64,000 nt of DNA from positions 242,351,677 through 242,415,676 of the forward strand of contig JALIGW010000002.1 of the NCBI GenBank assembly GCA_023053685.1. Direction: 5' to 3'. The notes under the pieces are model-generated. The model was not told where the DNA came from and did not search any database. It was given only the letters and a program-made list of their open reading frames with translations. The position numbers were made by a program, and so were the translations under genes. Every line of letters starts with the position of its first letter. The first letter of the stretch is position 1. Positions 10,870 to 22,881 of the stretch are shown here, piece by piece. Source of the DNA: Diadophis punctatus similis (lineage: Eukaryota > Chordata > Lepidosauria > Squamata > Dipsadidae).

Positions 10870-11253
10870 GATGATGTTCAGTTCCTCCTAAGTAACTTTG
10901 AAAATAACTGCCAAGGTTACAGCACTAAAGCCTAGGACATAGCTCATATGTTAGATATTGCCTAACTTGTATGCTTACGAAAAGGACTGTTAAAAGTTTA
11001 AAAAACATGCATATAAATGATTAAGTCATTTATTTTATGGTTTGATGATCATCTTGGATTTTGTTGATTAATCTAACAATGTTCATATTATTATTTCCTT
11101 TACTTTTAAATATCCTAAATTGTTAAACAGATGCAAAGGAATCATATAAAATCAATATTTATTTATTTATTTCATTTCATTTCATTTCTGTAACATTTCT
11201 ATAAAAATTACAATGAATAAATAATGTTATTAGCCTAAGAAAGAATTTCTTGA
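10870..11253 (-). other. 3' flank / probable 3' UTR of V2R copy A
   Basis: This lies directly downstream of the stop codon on the minus strand and is closely matched by 24699-25084 in unit B. Minus-strand AATAAA motifs occur in the repeat near 11157-11170, about 90 bp past the stop, and could serve as polyadenylation signals. No other gene seen. Confidence 0.5.
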
Positions 11254-12158
11254 TCAATTCACTATTTTTATCTTTAGATGTTCCTTAGTATTTAGATCTG
11301 GTCTCAAGAGGATAATGTAGCACCTGGGGAAGAAGATGCAAGCCAGGAGCCCAGCACTTGAGGCCAATATGGAGAAGACCTGCACGGCCACCATGAACTT
11401 TCCTTTGGTGCTCAGGTAGGTGGGCAGGAAAGAGACCCAGACACTGCAGAAGACCAGCATGCTGAAGGTGATCAATTTGGCTTCATTGAAGGCCCCAGGC
11501 AGATTCCTGGCTAGGAAAGCTAATGTGAAACAAATGGCAGCTAGAAAACCCATGTAGCCAAGGGCAATATAAAACATGGTGACAGAACCTTCATTGCACT
11601 GAAGGATGATCTCTCCTGGCTGGGTGTGCAGGTCAGATTCAGGGAATGGAGGAGAAACTCCCAGCCAGATGGAACAGATGAAAATTTGGACAGCAGAACA
11701 ACTAAGAATGATGGAGTTGGCCAAGCTCTTTCCCAACCATCTCTTCACTCGGTTTCCTGGTTTTGTAGCCAGGAAGGCCAGCACAACCATGATTGTTTTG
11801 GCCAACACAGAAGATACAGCTCCTGAGAAAACAGTGTTAAATACCATTTGTCGGAGAAGACAGGTGGCTTTCCTTGGTCGACCCAAAAATAAAAAAGAGG
11901 ACAAGAAGCAAAGCAGGAGGGAGACCAGGAGAATGTAGGAGAGGTCCCGGTTGTTAGCTTTGACAATGGGAGTTTCTTGATAGTTAAGGAATGTGACTAA
12001 AACGAAGCCTGTGCTTGCGAACAACAGTAAGGAAAAGGAGACCAGGAACATACACAGCTGTTCTTCATAGGACAGGAAGGATATTCTTTTGGGGATACAC
12101 TGAACTCGGTTCTTGGTTGGATATTGATCATCGGGGCACCTGATGCATTTTTCACTAT
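11254..12158 (-). CDS. V2R copy A exon 6: seven-transmembrane domain and C-terminus
   Basis: The 905-bp terminal exon follows a TTTCTCAG acceptor. It starts with the end of the cysteine-rich linker ([26 protein letters not shown]) and then encodes seven hydrophobic helices. Class-C V2R hallmarks are present: [41 protein letters not shown] (IILQCNEGS), [29 protein letters not shown] and [13 protein letters not shown]. The stop is TGA at 11254-11256. This exon couples to G protein, and it is the most conserved part between copies A and B (about 9 differences in 301 codons by eye). Confidence 0.95.
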
Positions 12159-12272
12159 CTGAGAAATGAGAAAGGAATATTTCTTTTAAACTTTATCATT
12201 TTGCATTTCCAGAAAACCTTTGGATGACAACTGATACAGAGGGATAGGAAAGCCATAGTCACTGCTGCGTGT

Positions 12273-12337
<65 letters not shown>

Positions 12338-14077
12338 CAGAAATATTTGTTATACATACATACATACATACATACATACATACATACGTGTTATATGTGC
12401 GCACACACACACACACACACACTCACACACACACACAAAATATGCTCTATAATATAGTTCCAAACTTACAAGTAGAAGTGATATTACTTCTGGCCCAAGA
12501 AACATCGCCCACTCTGCTATATCCTTCTATCACTTCCTACCTCATCCATTTTAGAGGTAGATCCATAAGAACTTTTTTCTTATTCTTCCCATTATGGAAG
12601 AAATTGGGCAGGTTCAAAAGAAAGATCAAAGACAAAAGACAAACTCAGATTTGTCTTCTTTAACATGCACATTGTTCAAAATGCTCTAGATGATTCCAAC
12701 AGCATTTCCTCTGGAGTAACCCACCTTCCTGAATGGAGATGGTCCCCTCTGGACAAGGAACGCAGTCATAGCAGCAAACTGGCTCTCCTTCTCGCTTCCG
12801 CTTGAAAAATCCAGGTAGACAATTTTCCACACATTTGGACTGAGGCAGAGACTGAGCAGAAAAGCAAGGAATGCCAAAGAAAATGTGTTAGGACTCATTA
12901 TCCATGGAAAATGGTGGTAGACATGAATATTAGCCAAGTAGTCTTCAGGCTTCACTTAGGTAAATTTGAAATCTCTAACCTGTTCCAAATGGTTTTAAGA
13001 GATACGACTACTGCTGGATTCTTCATTTATTTCCTCACTCTTTGCTTCTGCGATATCACATTGCAAGACTTAATTTATAATAGACTTAATAATAAATAAT
13101 TTATTATTTATTATTATTTATTATTTACAAGACTTAATATTATTTACAAGACTTAATAATAAATAATTTATAATTGAATATATAAAATTGATTTTATTTT
13201 AATTGATTTTTTAAAATCTGAAATCTTGCTTTTAAGTTTTACTCTTTATTTTATTCATTGTTTGTAAGAAACTTAAAGTCATCTTCAGTGAGATTGGTGG
13301 CATACAAGGTTGTTAAATCAATCAATCAATAAAGTCTGGAGAGAGGGAATTGAGAAAAAAATTAAGCATTGTGACAACCAATGAGTTCCTCCTAGGGGTG
13401 GGTTCTGGTTTCTCCCGCTGCCAGTTTGCTCAGGGGCGTACCACGTGGGCACGTTGCACGCCATGCACATGCATGCGCAGTACTTTAAAACGCTTCTCTT
13501 TTTAGTTCTAGGCTGCATTACCAGAGGGATAGAATCAAGATCACGTGAAGTGTTAATAACACTTTATAATGCCTTGGTAAGGCCACACTTGGAATACTGC
13601 ATTCAGTTTTGGTCGCCACGATGTAAAAAGGATGTTGAGACTCTAGAAAGAGTGCAGAGAAGAGCAACAACGATGATTAGGGGACTGGAGGCTAAAACAT
13701 ATGAAGAACGGTTGCAGGAACTAGGTATGTCTAGTTTAATGAAAAGATGGACTAAGGGAGACATGATAGCAGTGTTCCAATATCTCAGGGGTTGCCACAA
13801 AGAAGAGGGAGTCAGACTATTATCCAAAGCACCTGAGGGTAGAACAAGAAGCAATGGGTGGAAACTAATCAAGGAGAGAAGCAACATAGAACTAAGGAGA
13901 AATTTCCTGACAGTTGGAACATTTAATCAGTGGAACAGCTTGCCTCCAGAAGTTGTGAATGTTCCAACACTAGACAATTTTAAGAAGATGTTGGATAACC
14001 ATTTATCTGAAGTGGTGTAGGGTTTCCTGCCTAAGAAGGGAGTTGGACTAGAAGACCTCCAATCTCCCTTCCAACTC

Positions 14078-14126
<49 letters not shown>

Positions 14127-17100
14127 ATTATTATTATAAATGTGCAGTACTTAAAAATAGCTTCTGCGCATGTGAAGAAACTAAAAACAAGACGGTCGCA
14201 CCAATGGCGCCGCCCAGACAACCGGTTCAGGGGTGTGGCAGGCCTCAGCCTCTGCCGGTTCCAGTGACCCAGGCTGCCAAGTTACCATAGAACCAGTCCT
14301 AACCAGGAGGAACCCACCTCTGATTCCTCCTCATGATCATAATAACATGCATTCTTGCATTCTTCTTTTATTGATGATTTAAAGTATGATGAACTATTGG
14401 TATTAAATTTTAGAATAAAATCCATTCTGAAAGATTTCTTAATTTTGTATTCTGCTAGATTTTTAAAAACAGAATAAAACTCTGAAGAATAAATACACTT
14501 AAGGAAAACACCTTACAAATCAGGGCTATGTATATTTGACTGTTGGCAAAATAATACTAAAACTTAACCTTTGAGTTTCTAGAACTGTCCTGAGATTAGA
14601 AGCTAAAGTAGCATTTCTTTTCTAAATTGTACCTAATTACTACAATTATCTGATAGGGCTATTCTTTGCATCAAATTCATGTTTCAGTGCTTCAGTTTTC
14701 TGAGTGAGAGCATTATCTCACATCAAATCTATTTATTTATTTGTTTATTTGTTTGTTTGTTTGTTTATTTATTTATTTTGTCAAGTATATGATAGTAATA
14801 TAAATAGATGTAACATTGTTTATGTACATAAGATTGGTACTGATAAGAGGGAACATTAGGATAGGGATGGTAGGCACGCTGGTGCACTTATGCATGCCCC
14901 TTACTGACCTCTTAGGAATTGGGTGAGGTCAACAGTGGACAGTCTTCGACAATGACAATCATTGTCGTTTCTATGGAACTCATGGCTCATTCTTATGATC
15001 AGAAGGCCTATTGCAGTATTCCAATGAGCTGAAAAGAGAGGTATAGGATAAATATACAAATTAACAGAGTTGGAAGGACCTTGTAGGCCATCTAGTCCAA
15101 CCCCCTGCCCAAGCAAGAGACCCTACACCATTTCTGACAAATGGCAGTCCAATCTCTTCTTGAAAGCTTCCAGTGATGAAGCTCCCACAACTTCCGAAGG
15201 CAAGCTGTTCCTTTGGTTGATTGTTCTCACTGTCAGAAAATTTCTCCTTATTTCTAGATTGAATCTCTCCTTGATCAATTTCCATCCATTATTCCTTGTC
15301 TGGCCTTCGGGTGCCTCAGAAAATAGCTTGACCCCTTCCTCTCTGTGGCAGCCCCTCCTCAAATATTGGAACACTGCTATCATGTCTCACCTGGTCCTCT
15401 TCACTAGACTAGCCATGCCCAGTTCCTGTAACTGTTCTTCATATGTTTTAATCTCCAGTCCCCTAATCATCCTGGTTGCTCTTCTCTGCACTTTTTCCAG
15501 AGTCTCGACATCCTTTTTATAGTGCGGTGACCAAAACTGGATGCAGTATTCTAAGTGTGGTCTAACTAAGGCTTTACAGAGTGGTATTAGTACCTCACTT
15601 GATCTTCATTGTATCCCATTGGCTTTTTTTTGGCTGCCGTCACACACTGCTAGCTCATATTTAACTGGTTATCCACTAAGACTCCAAAATCCCTCTCACA
15701 GTTACTGCTCTTAAGCCTGGTTTCACACAGTCTATATGTGCACTTTTGAGTTTTCTTGCCTAAGTGTAAGAGTTTACTTTTCTCTACATTGAATTTCATT
15801 TTGTTAGATAGGGCCCAGTGTTCAAGTCTGTCAAATCCATCTGGATCTTGAGCCTATCATCTAGGGTGTTAGCTATTCTTGCCAGCTTAGTATCATCCGC
15901 AAATTTGGTAAGTTCCCCTTCTATTCCCTCATCTAAGTCGTTCATGAAGACATTGAAGAGTATGACAAAATATGGCAAAGTCTGTACTACTTAAAAAGAT
16001 CGGCTGACCAGGACAATCTGAATCCTAATTCCAAAACTTGTTTCCATTGGATTAACAGTACCTCCATCCAGTCTTGATTAAATTTCATAGCTATCAATCC
16101 AAAACTAAACTTAGGCACTCATCAAAAGAATTGCCTTCTCTGTTATTTGAGAGCTGGTAACAAGTGAGCCTATCAGCAACACAGTGCTGAGAATTTGATG
16201 GGCTCTCACACACGATTTATGGAGATAAAATATTCCAGAGGGAACTCAAAAAAAACCCCCACGATCTGTGTCCTAAAGAATAGTTGCCCAGCATCCCATA
16301 TTGGACATAGCAGAATAAGATTGAAACAGTGTTCCATATTATAGCATCTGAAAGACACCTTGGTCAATGGTACTGAAGTCTCACAAGCAGTTTCTATTCT
16401 CCACTTTCAATTCTCACTGAAGGTCCTTAGTTTAAAAACAAGAAAAAAGTCAAGGAAACAATTGGTCCATTGCAGGGAGAAAGTGGCAAGAAGGTGACAA
16501 GCAACAGGGAGAAATCAGAGCTACTTAACACATTTTTTGCACCTGTCTTTACGCAAAGGGAAAAAACAGTCCAATCTATCAGAAACAGCAACACAAAAAA
16601 CATATTAGGAACACAGTTTAAAATAGGGAAGAAAATGGTAAGTGAACACCTGTCTACCCTAGACCAATTCAAATCACCAGGACCAGATGGATTACACCCC
16701 AAGGTTCTGAAGGACCTGGCAGACGAGATCTCAGAACCACTGACTATATCTTTCAAAGATCCTGGAGCACCAGGGAACTGCCTGAGGACTGGAAAAAAGC
16801 TGATAGTTCCCATCTTCAAAAAAGGGGGAAAAACAGATCCAGGAAACTACAGACCTATCAGCCTGACCTGAATACCAGATAAGATTTTGGAAAAGATAAT
16901 CAAGCAACGAATCAATGAACACCTAGAAGTAAACAAAGTAATAACCAAATGCCAACATGGGTTTGTCAAAAACAGATCATGACAGACTAATCTTATTGCA
17001 TTCTTTGATAAAGTGACAAAATTAGTGGACCAGAGGAATGCTGTCGATGTGGTTTACTTGGACTTCATTAAGGCATTTGACAAAGTAGACCATAACCTAC

Positions 17101-17821
17101 TACTAGATAAAGTAGAAAAATGTGGGATGGACAGCAACACCACCAGATGGATACAAAACTGGCTGATCAACCACACTCAACGTGCAATGCTCAATGGAAC
17201 TGCATCTACATAGAGGGAAGTATGCAGTGGAGTACCCCAAGGCTCTGTTTTGGGCCCAGTACTCTTCAACATCTTCATCAATGACTTGGACGAGGGGATA
17301 GACGGGGAATTCATCAAATTTTCAGATGACACCAAACTGGTAGGAATAGCCAACTCTCCAGAAGATAGGCTCAAGATACAGAAGGATCTTGACAGACTTG
17401 AACACTGGGTGTTATAAAAAAAATAAAATTCAATGGTGAAAAAAGTAAGATTCTACATTTAGGCAAGAAAAACAAAATGCACAGGTATAGTATATGTGGT
17501 ACCTTGCTCAACAGTAGTAACTGTGAGAGGGATCTTGGAGTCCTAGTGGACAACCATTTAAATATGAGCCAGCAGTGTGCAGCAGCTGCCAAAAAAGCCA
17601 ACACAGTTCTAGGCTGCATTAACAGAGAGATAGAACTAAAGAGAAATTTCCTGACAGTTAGAACAATTAATCAGTGGAACAGCTTGCCTCCAGAAGTTGT
17701 GAATGCTCCAACACTGGAAGTTTTAAAGAAGATGTTGGATAACCATTTGTCTGAAGTAGTGTAGGGTTTCTTGCCTAAGCAGGGGGTTGGACTTGAAGAC
17801 CTCCAAGGTCCCTTCCAATTC

Positions 17822-17879
<58 letters not shown>

Positions 17880-19766
17880 ACTAGACTGCCCACTTGTAAT
17901 TAGTCCTCAGGCTTTTTAAAACAGAAGAAAGACACTAATATTCTCCCCACCTTGTTGATCACCTTTAGCCATGAAAGAGAATCCTGATTGATACTCAGTC
18001 TCTGTCTGTCAAAACTCCCCATTTGCTTTTCAATGGGATGCTCCTTGGGGAGAATAACTGAGCTCATAATGTTCAGATCTGCTTCTAAGTCTCCATTTGG
18101 GTCCAAGTATAGTTTCAAATCAGAAAAATTGCAAAACTCAGTTTTTTCCAGAAAGGGATGAAGCTAGAACACAAAAATTCCAGGAAGTTTAAAACCAGAA
18201 ATCATAACAGTTTTAGAACTGAACCAATGAATGAGACAAATTCAGTCTCGCCTTTACTGATTGTCTTAATGAAAAGATCAAACAGCCATCAATCAGAAAA
18301 GCTATAACTGGGATTCCTTCAGAGAGGGGGGCTTTGGCTAAGTTGTCTAAGGGATTCCTTCAAATTTATATATGTAAAATTCTATGATGCTAATCACAAA
18401 GCTATATTCACAGGAATTTATTTAAAATGCATAAATGCATACATCCTTTTTTAAATTAATGGTATTCATATCTAAAATATATTTGTTACGCTGCCCACTC
18501 TTTGGAAGATTTTCCGTCAAGAGATTAGATTGGCCAAATCCATTGACCTTTATTGGCACAAGTGGATTGAGAGGATTCCCCTCCTCCTTTGGATTCCTTC
18601 CCAGAAGGAACTGAGGTTGATGATCCTTGTTGGGATCACATACCTGCCATGGCTGAATCCTTCGAGCCCCAAAACTCTCTTTGCCCTCCTTTTTTCTCCT
18701 CTTGGATCTGGAGGAATATGCAGTAGTCAAGGCATGGGCCAGAGCCTTAACAATACTGTAAAAATTGTGGTCATTTTTGACCAAGACGCCATTCTGGGTC
18801 TCCACTGAAGCTTTCTGTGTGCATCTTCTCCGTTGTTTGACAGAAAAGACGTGCTTTGAAGAAGAACAGTGAAAACAGTCATTTTTATATTCAGATACCC
18901 CTCTGAAATGGGATTTCAAGGCATTTTCTTTTGGCCTTTTTTTCCTTTGATAAACAAAGGTCCAAATACTATGGATGTATTTGTAAAGTGAGCTCCTTTG
19001 AAAGTCCCATTCTATAAAGGTGGAGATGATCCAGATTTTCCCTTCAATGGGTCCTGGCAAATTTATATGTATTATATGGACAAGAACAATGGCGACCATG
19101 ATGGTACCAATTCTGATAAAGAAAACAAAGACATTGACTTGTCTCCACTTAGAAATGGCAGCCCTGAGGGGTATTATTGGTGTACTGTATGAAAAAAGTT
19201 GTGTAATAACAACACAAATTCCATTCCTGACAAGTATAGGAGTCAAAGCCCTCATGGAATTCTCTCCTTCCTCTGTGTCTGAAGCAAAGAGACCAATCAA
19301 GATCCATCTGAAATGGAGGAGCAGTTGGACAATTGCTGGGTAATGGACCCCTTCTTTGGGGGCCATCCGGTAGAAATAGGGAAAATGACTTTTATCACTC
19401 AGAGCCTCTGAAGAAGTTGCATAAGTGATCTGAAAATGCAACGAAGAATGCTGCATTAGATTTGGGTTGAGATCAAGTCCAAATTTTTAATAAATCAAAC
19501 TTGGTTATCATCAACATATTAGAACAATTTATTGTTGATTGGCCATTAGACCACAGCAAGATATAGAATATAAAACACTGAATGTTAAAAATTATCATGT
19601 AAATAAGAATCAAAAGAAATAATCAACAAATAATAGACTGCAAATCATATTTAAGTATGCTTACAATTTACCACAAACAGACCTACATGTGCAGATAGCA
19701 ACTGAATTAGCTTGTTCAATAAAAGACCCTGTTAAATATTATTTTTGAATTCTGACTGCACCATGT

Positions 19767-19818
<52 letters not shown>

Positions 19819-21913
19819 ACAGACACACAGACACACACACACACACACACACACGTGTGTGTGTGTTTAATTGTTCCAATATTTTTATTACATGGGGAAT
19901 ATGTTGTTTTAATACAATAAGCAGAATAGTCATACATATACTGTGCTAAGAAACTGATCTCTCTCTTATACAGTTGACAGTCAAATAATAAACAGTGTTG
20001 CTGTATGTCTTCCATCACTGTCCAGTCGTTCAAATCCTGCTCAAATCAATACCCTTCCTAAGATTTTTTTATTTTCAGTACATGGCAATTTGGAAGGTCC
20101 ATTTGTAGATACTTATCAATTTATCTATTCCCTTATCTATTTCAATAGGGGACACAGTGGTTCAGTGCCTAAGATGCTGAAGTTATTATTTTGGCTGAGA
20201 TAATGTACAAAATGTGATCTTTCCATCACCGCTGTATCTTCCTTTTCTGTGACGACCCTTTGGTGGATACAGAGCCTTTTCCTACCGTCACGACTGTGCA
20301 TCCAAAGCCCCCAAAACAATGAGGTTGGTGCCATAAGAACAGTTGTCTCCTTTGATCCTTGGTCCCTCACCACTCTGTATCCCAATCCCCATCCATGACA
20401 TCTGCAACGGCTAATGGTAATCTTCCGTAAGGAAGATATGGTTGAATCTATTGTCACCCATTACCACCCCACTCACTTTACCAGATAAAGGAACACACAC
20501 AAACAAACAAACCTGTGGGACTTTGTATGTGCCTACTAAATTTGACATCTGAATAGATATGTCAAAGTCAGCTGCATCAACAAGAGCCAAAAGATTGTCC
20601 TTCCTTCCACAGCTGTAGTTGGGAACATTGGCTTCTCCAATAGAGAGCATGTCCATCAAGGCATCTGAAGTGTCAAGTGTGTTATCATAGTTGTCATGGA
20701 TGTTGTAACCCAGTGTTAAATTGTGTAGAAGTTTGGCATTCTTGTTGGCCACTTCAATAGCAAAAATGAAGCGTTGAGTGCATCCAGGACCATAAGATAT
20801 CATTCTGTAAAAAGAGTGTTAACGTTATTATCTTCACCATCATTATCGTCATCAAAAGCTACAATCTTTTTTTTCATATATACCCCTTTGTCTACACAAG
20901 TCTTAAACCAAATCTGATCTAATACCAAAGTTAAATGATAGTTATCTGTATCGTTTTTTAAAGAATGTTGAGAAGATGGGATAGAGATCATCTCCACCAG
21001 GTTAAGAATCACAAATACATCATTATTTGTAGTGATGCTGATATTCATTTATCTGATTTAAAAAATTCTACCATTAAAGTAGAACTACTTTAAAAGCTAT
21101 AAATGGTTTAATGAAGGGGACAGCAAAGCAATTCTTTAAAAAAAAGGTCATCCTTCTAAGTAAAAGGCATTTACTGTAATATGATTTGCCAGAGGCAAAT
21201 ACAACCATTTTAATAACTACATGAAATAAAGATCAAGAGATGAACTCAGGACTGAAGTGAAAAAGGAGGAGAAGATCCTCTGGACTTCTATGTGTCTCTT
21301 TCTCTAGTTGCTTTAGGGTTTCTTCTGCCCCATCCTTGTGTTTGATTCTCTCCCATAACATAAGAGAAAAGAGGATAGCTCTATAAATCAAAATGATCCA
21401 AGAACTTCCAAATTCAATATAATTCAATTCAAACCTTTGTTGTCTAGAGTACAACATGTGTACTATGAGACTGGCTGAGCCTCCCTTCGTGCACCACCAC
21501 CCCAACGCAATACAACTCACAGCGAAAGACTGAAAATCCCTATCCCAGTGAATCCTGCTAACAAACAATCCTATTGCACCATGTGAACTTATTGCATGTT
21601 GAGCTTGCCCCGCAAGTCAATCGTAGGTACAAGTAGAAGAAGAAAAGAGAAGGAGTGTTAGAAATGCAACATCACATCAAATGACTTACTGTGGAGGAGA
21701 AATATAATGAGCCCCATTGAACTGTAAAGTCTGAGGTGAAAATTTTCTTGCAGTGAGAAGCGCACTAATTAAATGGTCTCCTGGCCTGTAAAAATTCCAT
21801 GGATCTCGTCTGTCCTGCTGCTTCAGTGTTGGGGGGCATTTGGTTCTGAGCTTTCCAGAGTTCCTCTGGCTCAGCAGGAGCAACAGCATCAGAAGCCATA
21901 GCACAAGGTCCAT
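11254..21913 (-). CDS. Vomeronasal type-2 receptor, copy A (complete, six exons)
   Basis: A class-C GPCR expected in the plasma membrane of basal vomeronasal neurons, where it senses pheromone or prey peptides. The coding exons, in transcript order, are 21913-21690, 20804-20513, 19429-18644, 18163-17951, 12851-12725 and 12158-11254, totalling 2547 bp or 848 residues plus TGA, the usual V2R length. Every intron begins GT and ends AG, and the phases join without a break (for example exon 1 ends in CA and exon 2 supplies A). Domains: signal peptide (about residues 1-20, [20 protein letters not shown]), Venus-flytrap ligand-binding domain (exons 1-4), cysteine-rich NCD3G linker (exon 5), and a seven-helix domain with the family motif [14 protein letters not shown], here [14 protein letters not shown]. 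No stop or frameshift was seen, so it looks functional. Its tandem paralogue is at 25085-37825. Confidence 0.95.
12269..12437. repeat. Compound (GT)n-(ATAC)n-(AC)n microsatellite in V2R-A intron 5
   Basis: GT repeats at 12269-12328, ATAC repeats at 12352-12387 and AC repeats at 12401-12437 lie in the 566-bp intron 5. Unit B keeps the same order but much shorter tracts (26098-26206), so this is a length-variable site. Confidence 0.95.
12725..12851 (-). CDS. V2R copy A exon 5: cysteine-rich linker
   Basis: A 127-bp exon with acceptor TGCTCAG and donor GAAG|GTGGGT. It encodes [20 protein letters not shown] and [16 protein letters not shown], the NCD3G cysteine-rich segment that transmits ligand-domain movement to the helices. 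It ends one base into a codon completed by exon 6. Confidence 0.95.
12852..13384 (-). other. V2R-A intron 4, 3' part
   Basis: AT-rich intron sequence with short direct repeats of ACAAGACTTAATA near 13070-13160. It is matched closely in unit B. No gene seen. Confidence 0.6.
13393..14322. mobile_element. CAGGGGTGGG hAT MITE interrupted by CR1 (unit A)
   Basis: The MITE starts AGGGGTGGGTTCTGG (first base C mutated to T) and ends AACCCACCTCTG. It is flanked by gttcctcc (13385-13392) and attcctcc (14323-14330), 7 of 8 matching. A CR1 3' end is inserted at about 13505-14138, with a duplicated GCAGTACTTTAAAA-like target on either side. The same nested arrangement is in unit B at 27182-28160, so both insertions predate the duplication. 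Confidence 0.8.
13505..14138 (+). mobile_element. CR1 LINE 3' end with (TGT)n(TTA)n tail
   Basis: An open frame (13445-14020) gives the CR1 RT C-terminal region: [49 protein letters not shown]. It is followed by the standard CR1 3' UTR phrase GGACTAGAAGACCTCC...CTTCCAACTCTG and a trinucleotide tail at 14079-14138. 5' truncated. Confidence 0.88.
14331..14729 (-). other. V2R-A intron 4, no further feature
   Basis: AT-rich intron sequence collinear with unit B 28169-28565. Confidence 0.6.
14730..14954 (-). mobile_element. LINE 3' fragment inserted only in unit A
   Basis: This has a (TTTA/TTTG)n tail, then the same 3' UTR phrases as the LINE at 38478-39671 (AGGGAACATTAGGATAGGG, GGTAGGCACGCTGGTGCAC), and finally the last codons of its reverse transcriptase ([11 protein letters not shown]). 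Unit B has the continuous empty site near 28565 (ATCAAATCAATCATTGTC), so the insertion postdates the duplication. Confidence 0.82.
15061..15992 (-). mobile_element. CR1 LINE, 5' truncated (minus strand)
   Basis: It starts (plus coordinates) with GAGTTGGAAGGACCTTGTAG, the reverse of the CR1 3' end, and runs back through the RT C-terminus ([21 protein letters not shown]) to the YADD-equivalent [12 protein letters not shown] near 15890. Several stops and frame changes are present. Unit B carries the same insertion, split there by an L2 (28682-29094 and 31103-31615). Confidence 0.88.
15993..16437 (-). other. V2R-A intron 4, no further feature
   Basis: Intronic DNA shared with unit B 31616-32059. 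Confidence 0.6.
16438..17880 (+). mobile_element. CR1 LINE present only in unit A
   Basis: Reverse-transcriptase remnants in order: [19 protein letters not shown] (about 16670), [30 protein letters not shown] (about 17050), [32 protein letters not shown] (catalytic FADD with A to S), [14 protein letters not shown], and the CR1 3' UTR with a (TGT)n tail at 17822-17880. Several stops make it inactive. Unit B reads straight through the target (CCTTAGTTACTAGAC near 32047), so this inserted into intron 4 of copy A after duplication. Confidence 0.9.
17951..18163 (-). CDS. V2R copy A exon 4: end of ligand-binding domain
   Basis: A 213-bp (71-codon) phase-0 exon, acceptor GTTCTAG and donor AACAAG|GTGGGG. 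It encodes [20 protein letters not shown] followed by [14 protein letters not shown] and [10 protein letters not shown], the conserved membrane-proximal lobe segment of V2R flytrap domains. Only two residues appear to differ from copy B. Confidence 0.95.
18644..19429 (-). CDS. V2R copy A exon 3: main ligand-binding exon
   Basis: A 786-bp (262-codon) phase-0 exon, acceptor TTTTCAG and donor CAG|GTATGT. It begins [13 protein letters not shown] and contains [41 protein letters not shown] and ends RRIQPWQ, all standard V2R landmarks. It forms most of the Venus-flytrap cleft. Counting by eye, 22 of 262 residues differ from copy B, clearly more than in exon 6. Confidence 0.95.
19767..19866. repeat. 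(TC)n(AC)n microsatellite in V2R-A intron 2
   Basis: A TC run followed by AC repeats with interspersed CAGACA units, ending in a short GT stretch. It is absent at this position in unit B, where different intron sequence is found. Confidence 0.95.
20513..20804 (-). CDS. V2R copy A exon 2: ligand-binding domain
   Basis: A 292-bp exon, acceptor TTTACAG and donor CACAG|GTTTGTTTG. It encodes [39 protein letters not shown] and LVGTYKVPQ, matching the conserved flytrap strand/helix landmarks of V2Rs. The intron starts with a TTTG repeat that in copy B has become a long TG tract. About 8 of 97 residues differ from copy B. Confidence 0.95.
20805..21689 (-). other. V2R-A intron 1
   Basis: An 885-bp intron with no recognised repeat. 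In unit B roughly 530 bp of it (A 21075-21605) are replaced by an L1-type sequence. Confidence 0.6.
21690..21913 (-). CDS. V2R copy A exon 1: signal peptide and N-terminus
   Basis: The ATG at 21913 opens a leucine-rich signal peptide ([20 protein letters not shown]) followed by mature N-terminal sequence with CPPTL and the V2R-typical [13 protein letters not shown]. The donor is CA|GTAAGT, leaving two bases of a codon completed by exon 2. I saw no better in-frame upstream ATG, and the same start is kept in copy B. Confidence 0.93.
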
Positions 21914-22465
21914 GCCTCCTTGGGCTTAACCAGCCACTTCTCTGTTTCTAAATGAAGAGTTCGATGAAATTTAAAGCACTCTCGAAAGATTGAAATTCCA
22001 GTGGCTTTCCTGACTCAGACAGAGACCAACTGAACTTCACCTGCCAAGGAGAGAAAGTCCATTCAAGAGCAGAGCCCCTGCCTATCCTAAATCTTGTGCA
22101 AAATTACACCCAGCATGGCTGGTGTAATATATCCTTCCATCTTGCTTCAGCCTGGTGTTTACATCAAAGGCAATTACTGGAGAAGTGGCAGATGAGGTCT
22201 CAAAGACAGCGTCAGTGATAATTATAGTGATAAGAAGCTTCTGCTCTGTGGATTCAAAACTTCTTTGGGGCTCCATGTGCAGAGGGATTGCTGGAGAAAA
22301 AAACCCATCTTACTGAGAAATCACAGATACACAGGTGCATTGTTCTCTAGTGGTTGTGGTGTTTTTTCTCAGGACATGCCCAGAAAGGGATGCTGCAAGT
22401 AGATATTCAATACCGTCTTGTGTAACTTCTGGTGTCCTTCAATATTTTCTGTTGTCTCCAGAGAC
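21914..22465 (-). other. 5' flank / probable promoter region of V2R copy A
   Basis: Upstream of the start codon and strongly conserved with 37826-38385 in unit B. It is likely to contain the 5' UTR and promoter, but no single motif could be defended. Confidence 0.4.
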
Positions 22466-22676
22466 TTATTTATTTATTTATTTTTATTTATTTATTTGTG
22501 AGATTTATATACCGCCTCACAGTGCAAGCACTCTCTAAGCGGTTTACACCAGTAAGCAATGTATATTTATATTGCCCCCAACAATCTGGGTCCTCATTTT
22601 ACCTACCTCGGAAGGATGGAAGGCTGTGTCAACCTTGAGCCGGTGAGATTTGAACCGCTGACCTGCGGATCACAGA
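22466..22676 (-). mobile_element. Sauria-type SINE (minus strand, unit A)
   Basis: A (TTTA)n tail, then TATATACCGCCTCACAGTGC, CTCTAAGCGGTTTACACC, CCCCCAACAATCTGGGTCC, CCTCGGAAGGATGGAAGGC and GAGATTTGAACCGCTGACC, the reverse of the Sauria SINE body and B box. It is intact here; unit B has it split by a LINE. Confidence 0.85.
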
Positions 22677-22881
22677 CTGCTGGAGAAGGTCAAGCAGAAC
22701 TATGGAGTTTGGTGCTACTCTGTGTTGGTGCCACTTAACTCTATTGTTGCCTTCTATTTAATGCCAAGGAAACAGCAGCCTTGAACCCTGCCTAATTTTA
22801 AAAGTAGGGCCTGTTTGGGCTTTTCCTTTCAAGGAGATCCTCATATGAGTGTATGAATGAGTGATCTGGGTGCAAGTGTGT

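Larger units (their letters stand above)
8408..22881. repeat. Segmental duplication unit A
   Basis: Unit A is collinear with unit B (23729-40352). The left edge is TTGGGACTTATTACAGCTGG at 8409 versus the same phrase (with ACGG) at 23729. The right edge is GAGTGATCTGGGTGCAAGTG at 22859, matching 40330, after which the sequences diverge. Each unit holds one complete six-exon V2R gene on the minus strand. Differences between units are mostly whole transposon insertions and microsatellite length, so the duplication is recent compared with the third V2R gene. Confidence 0.9.

Noticed and set aside
11606..11938. 110-codon plus-strand frame, also at 25437-25769 and partly at 46684-46959
   Set aside because: Antisense shadow of the conserved V2R seven-helix exon; its preservation follows from the receptor coding strand.
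12186..12663. Frames encoding Cys-Val or Thr-His dipeptide runs
   Set aside because: Direct translations of GT/AC microsatellites. The same applies at 19739-20033, 35018-35076 and 40505-40781.
18422..18643. C-terminal extension of the exon 3 frame (also 32597-32818)
   Set aside because: Read-through into intron 3 past a good CAG|GTATGT donor; exon 4 joins in phase.
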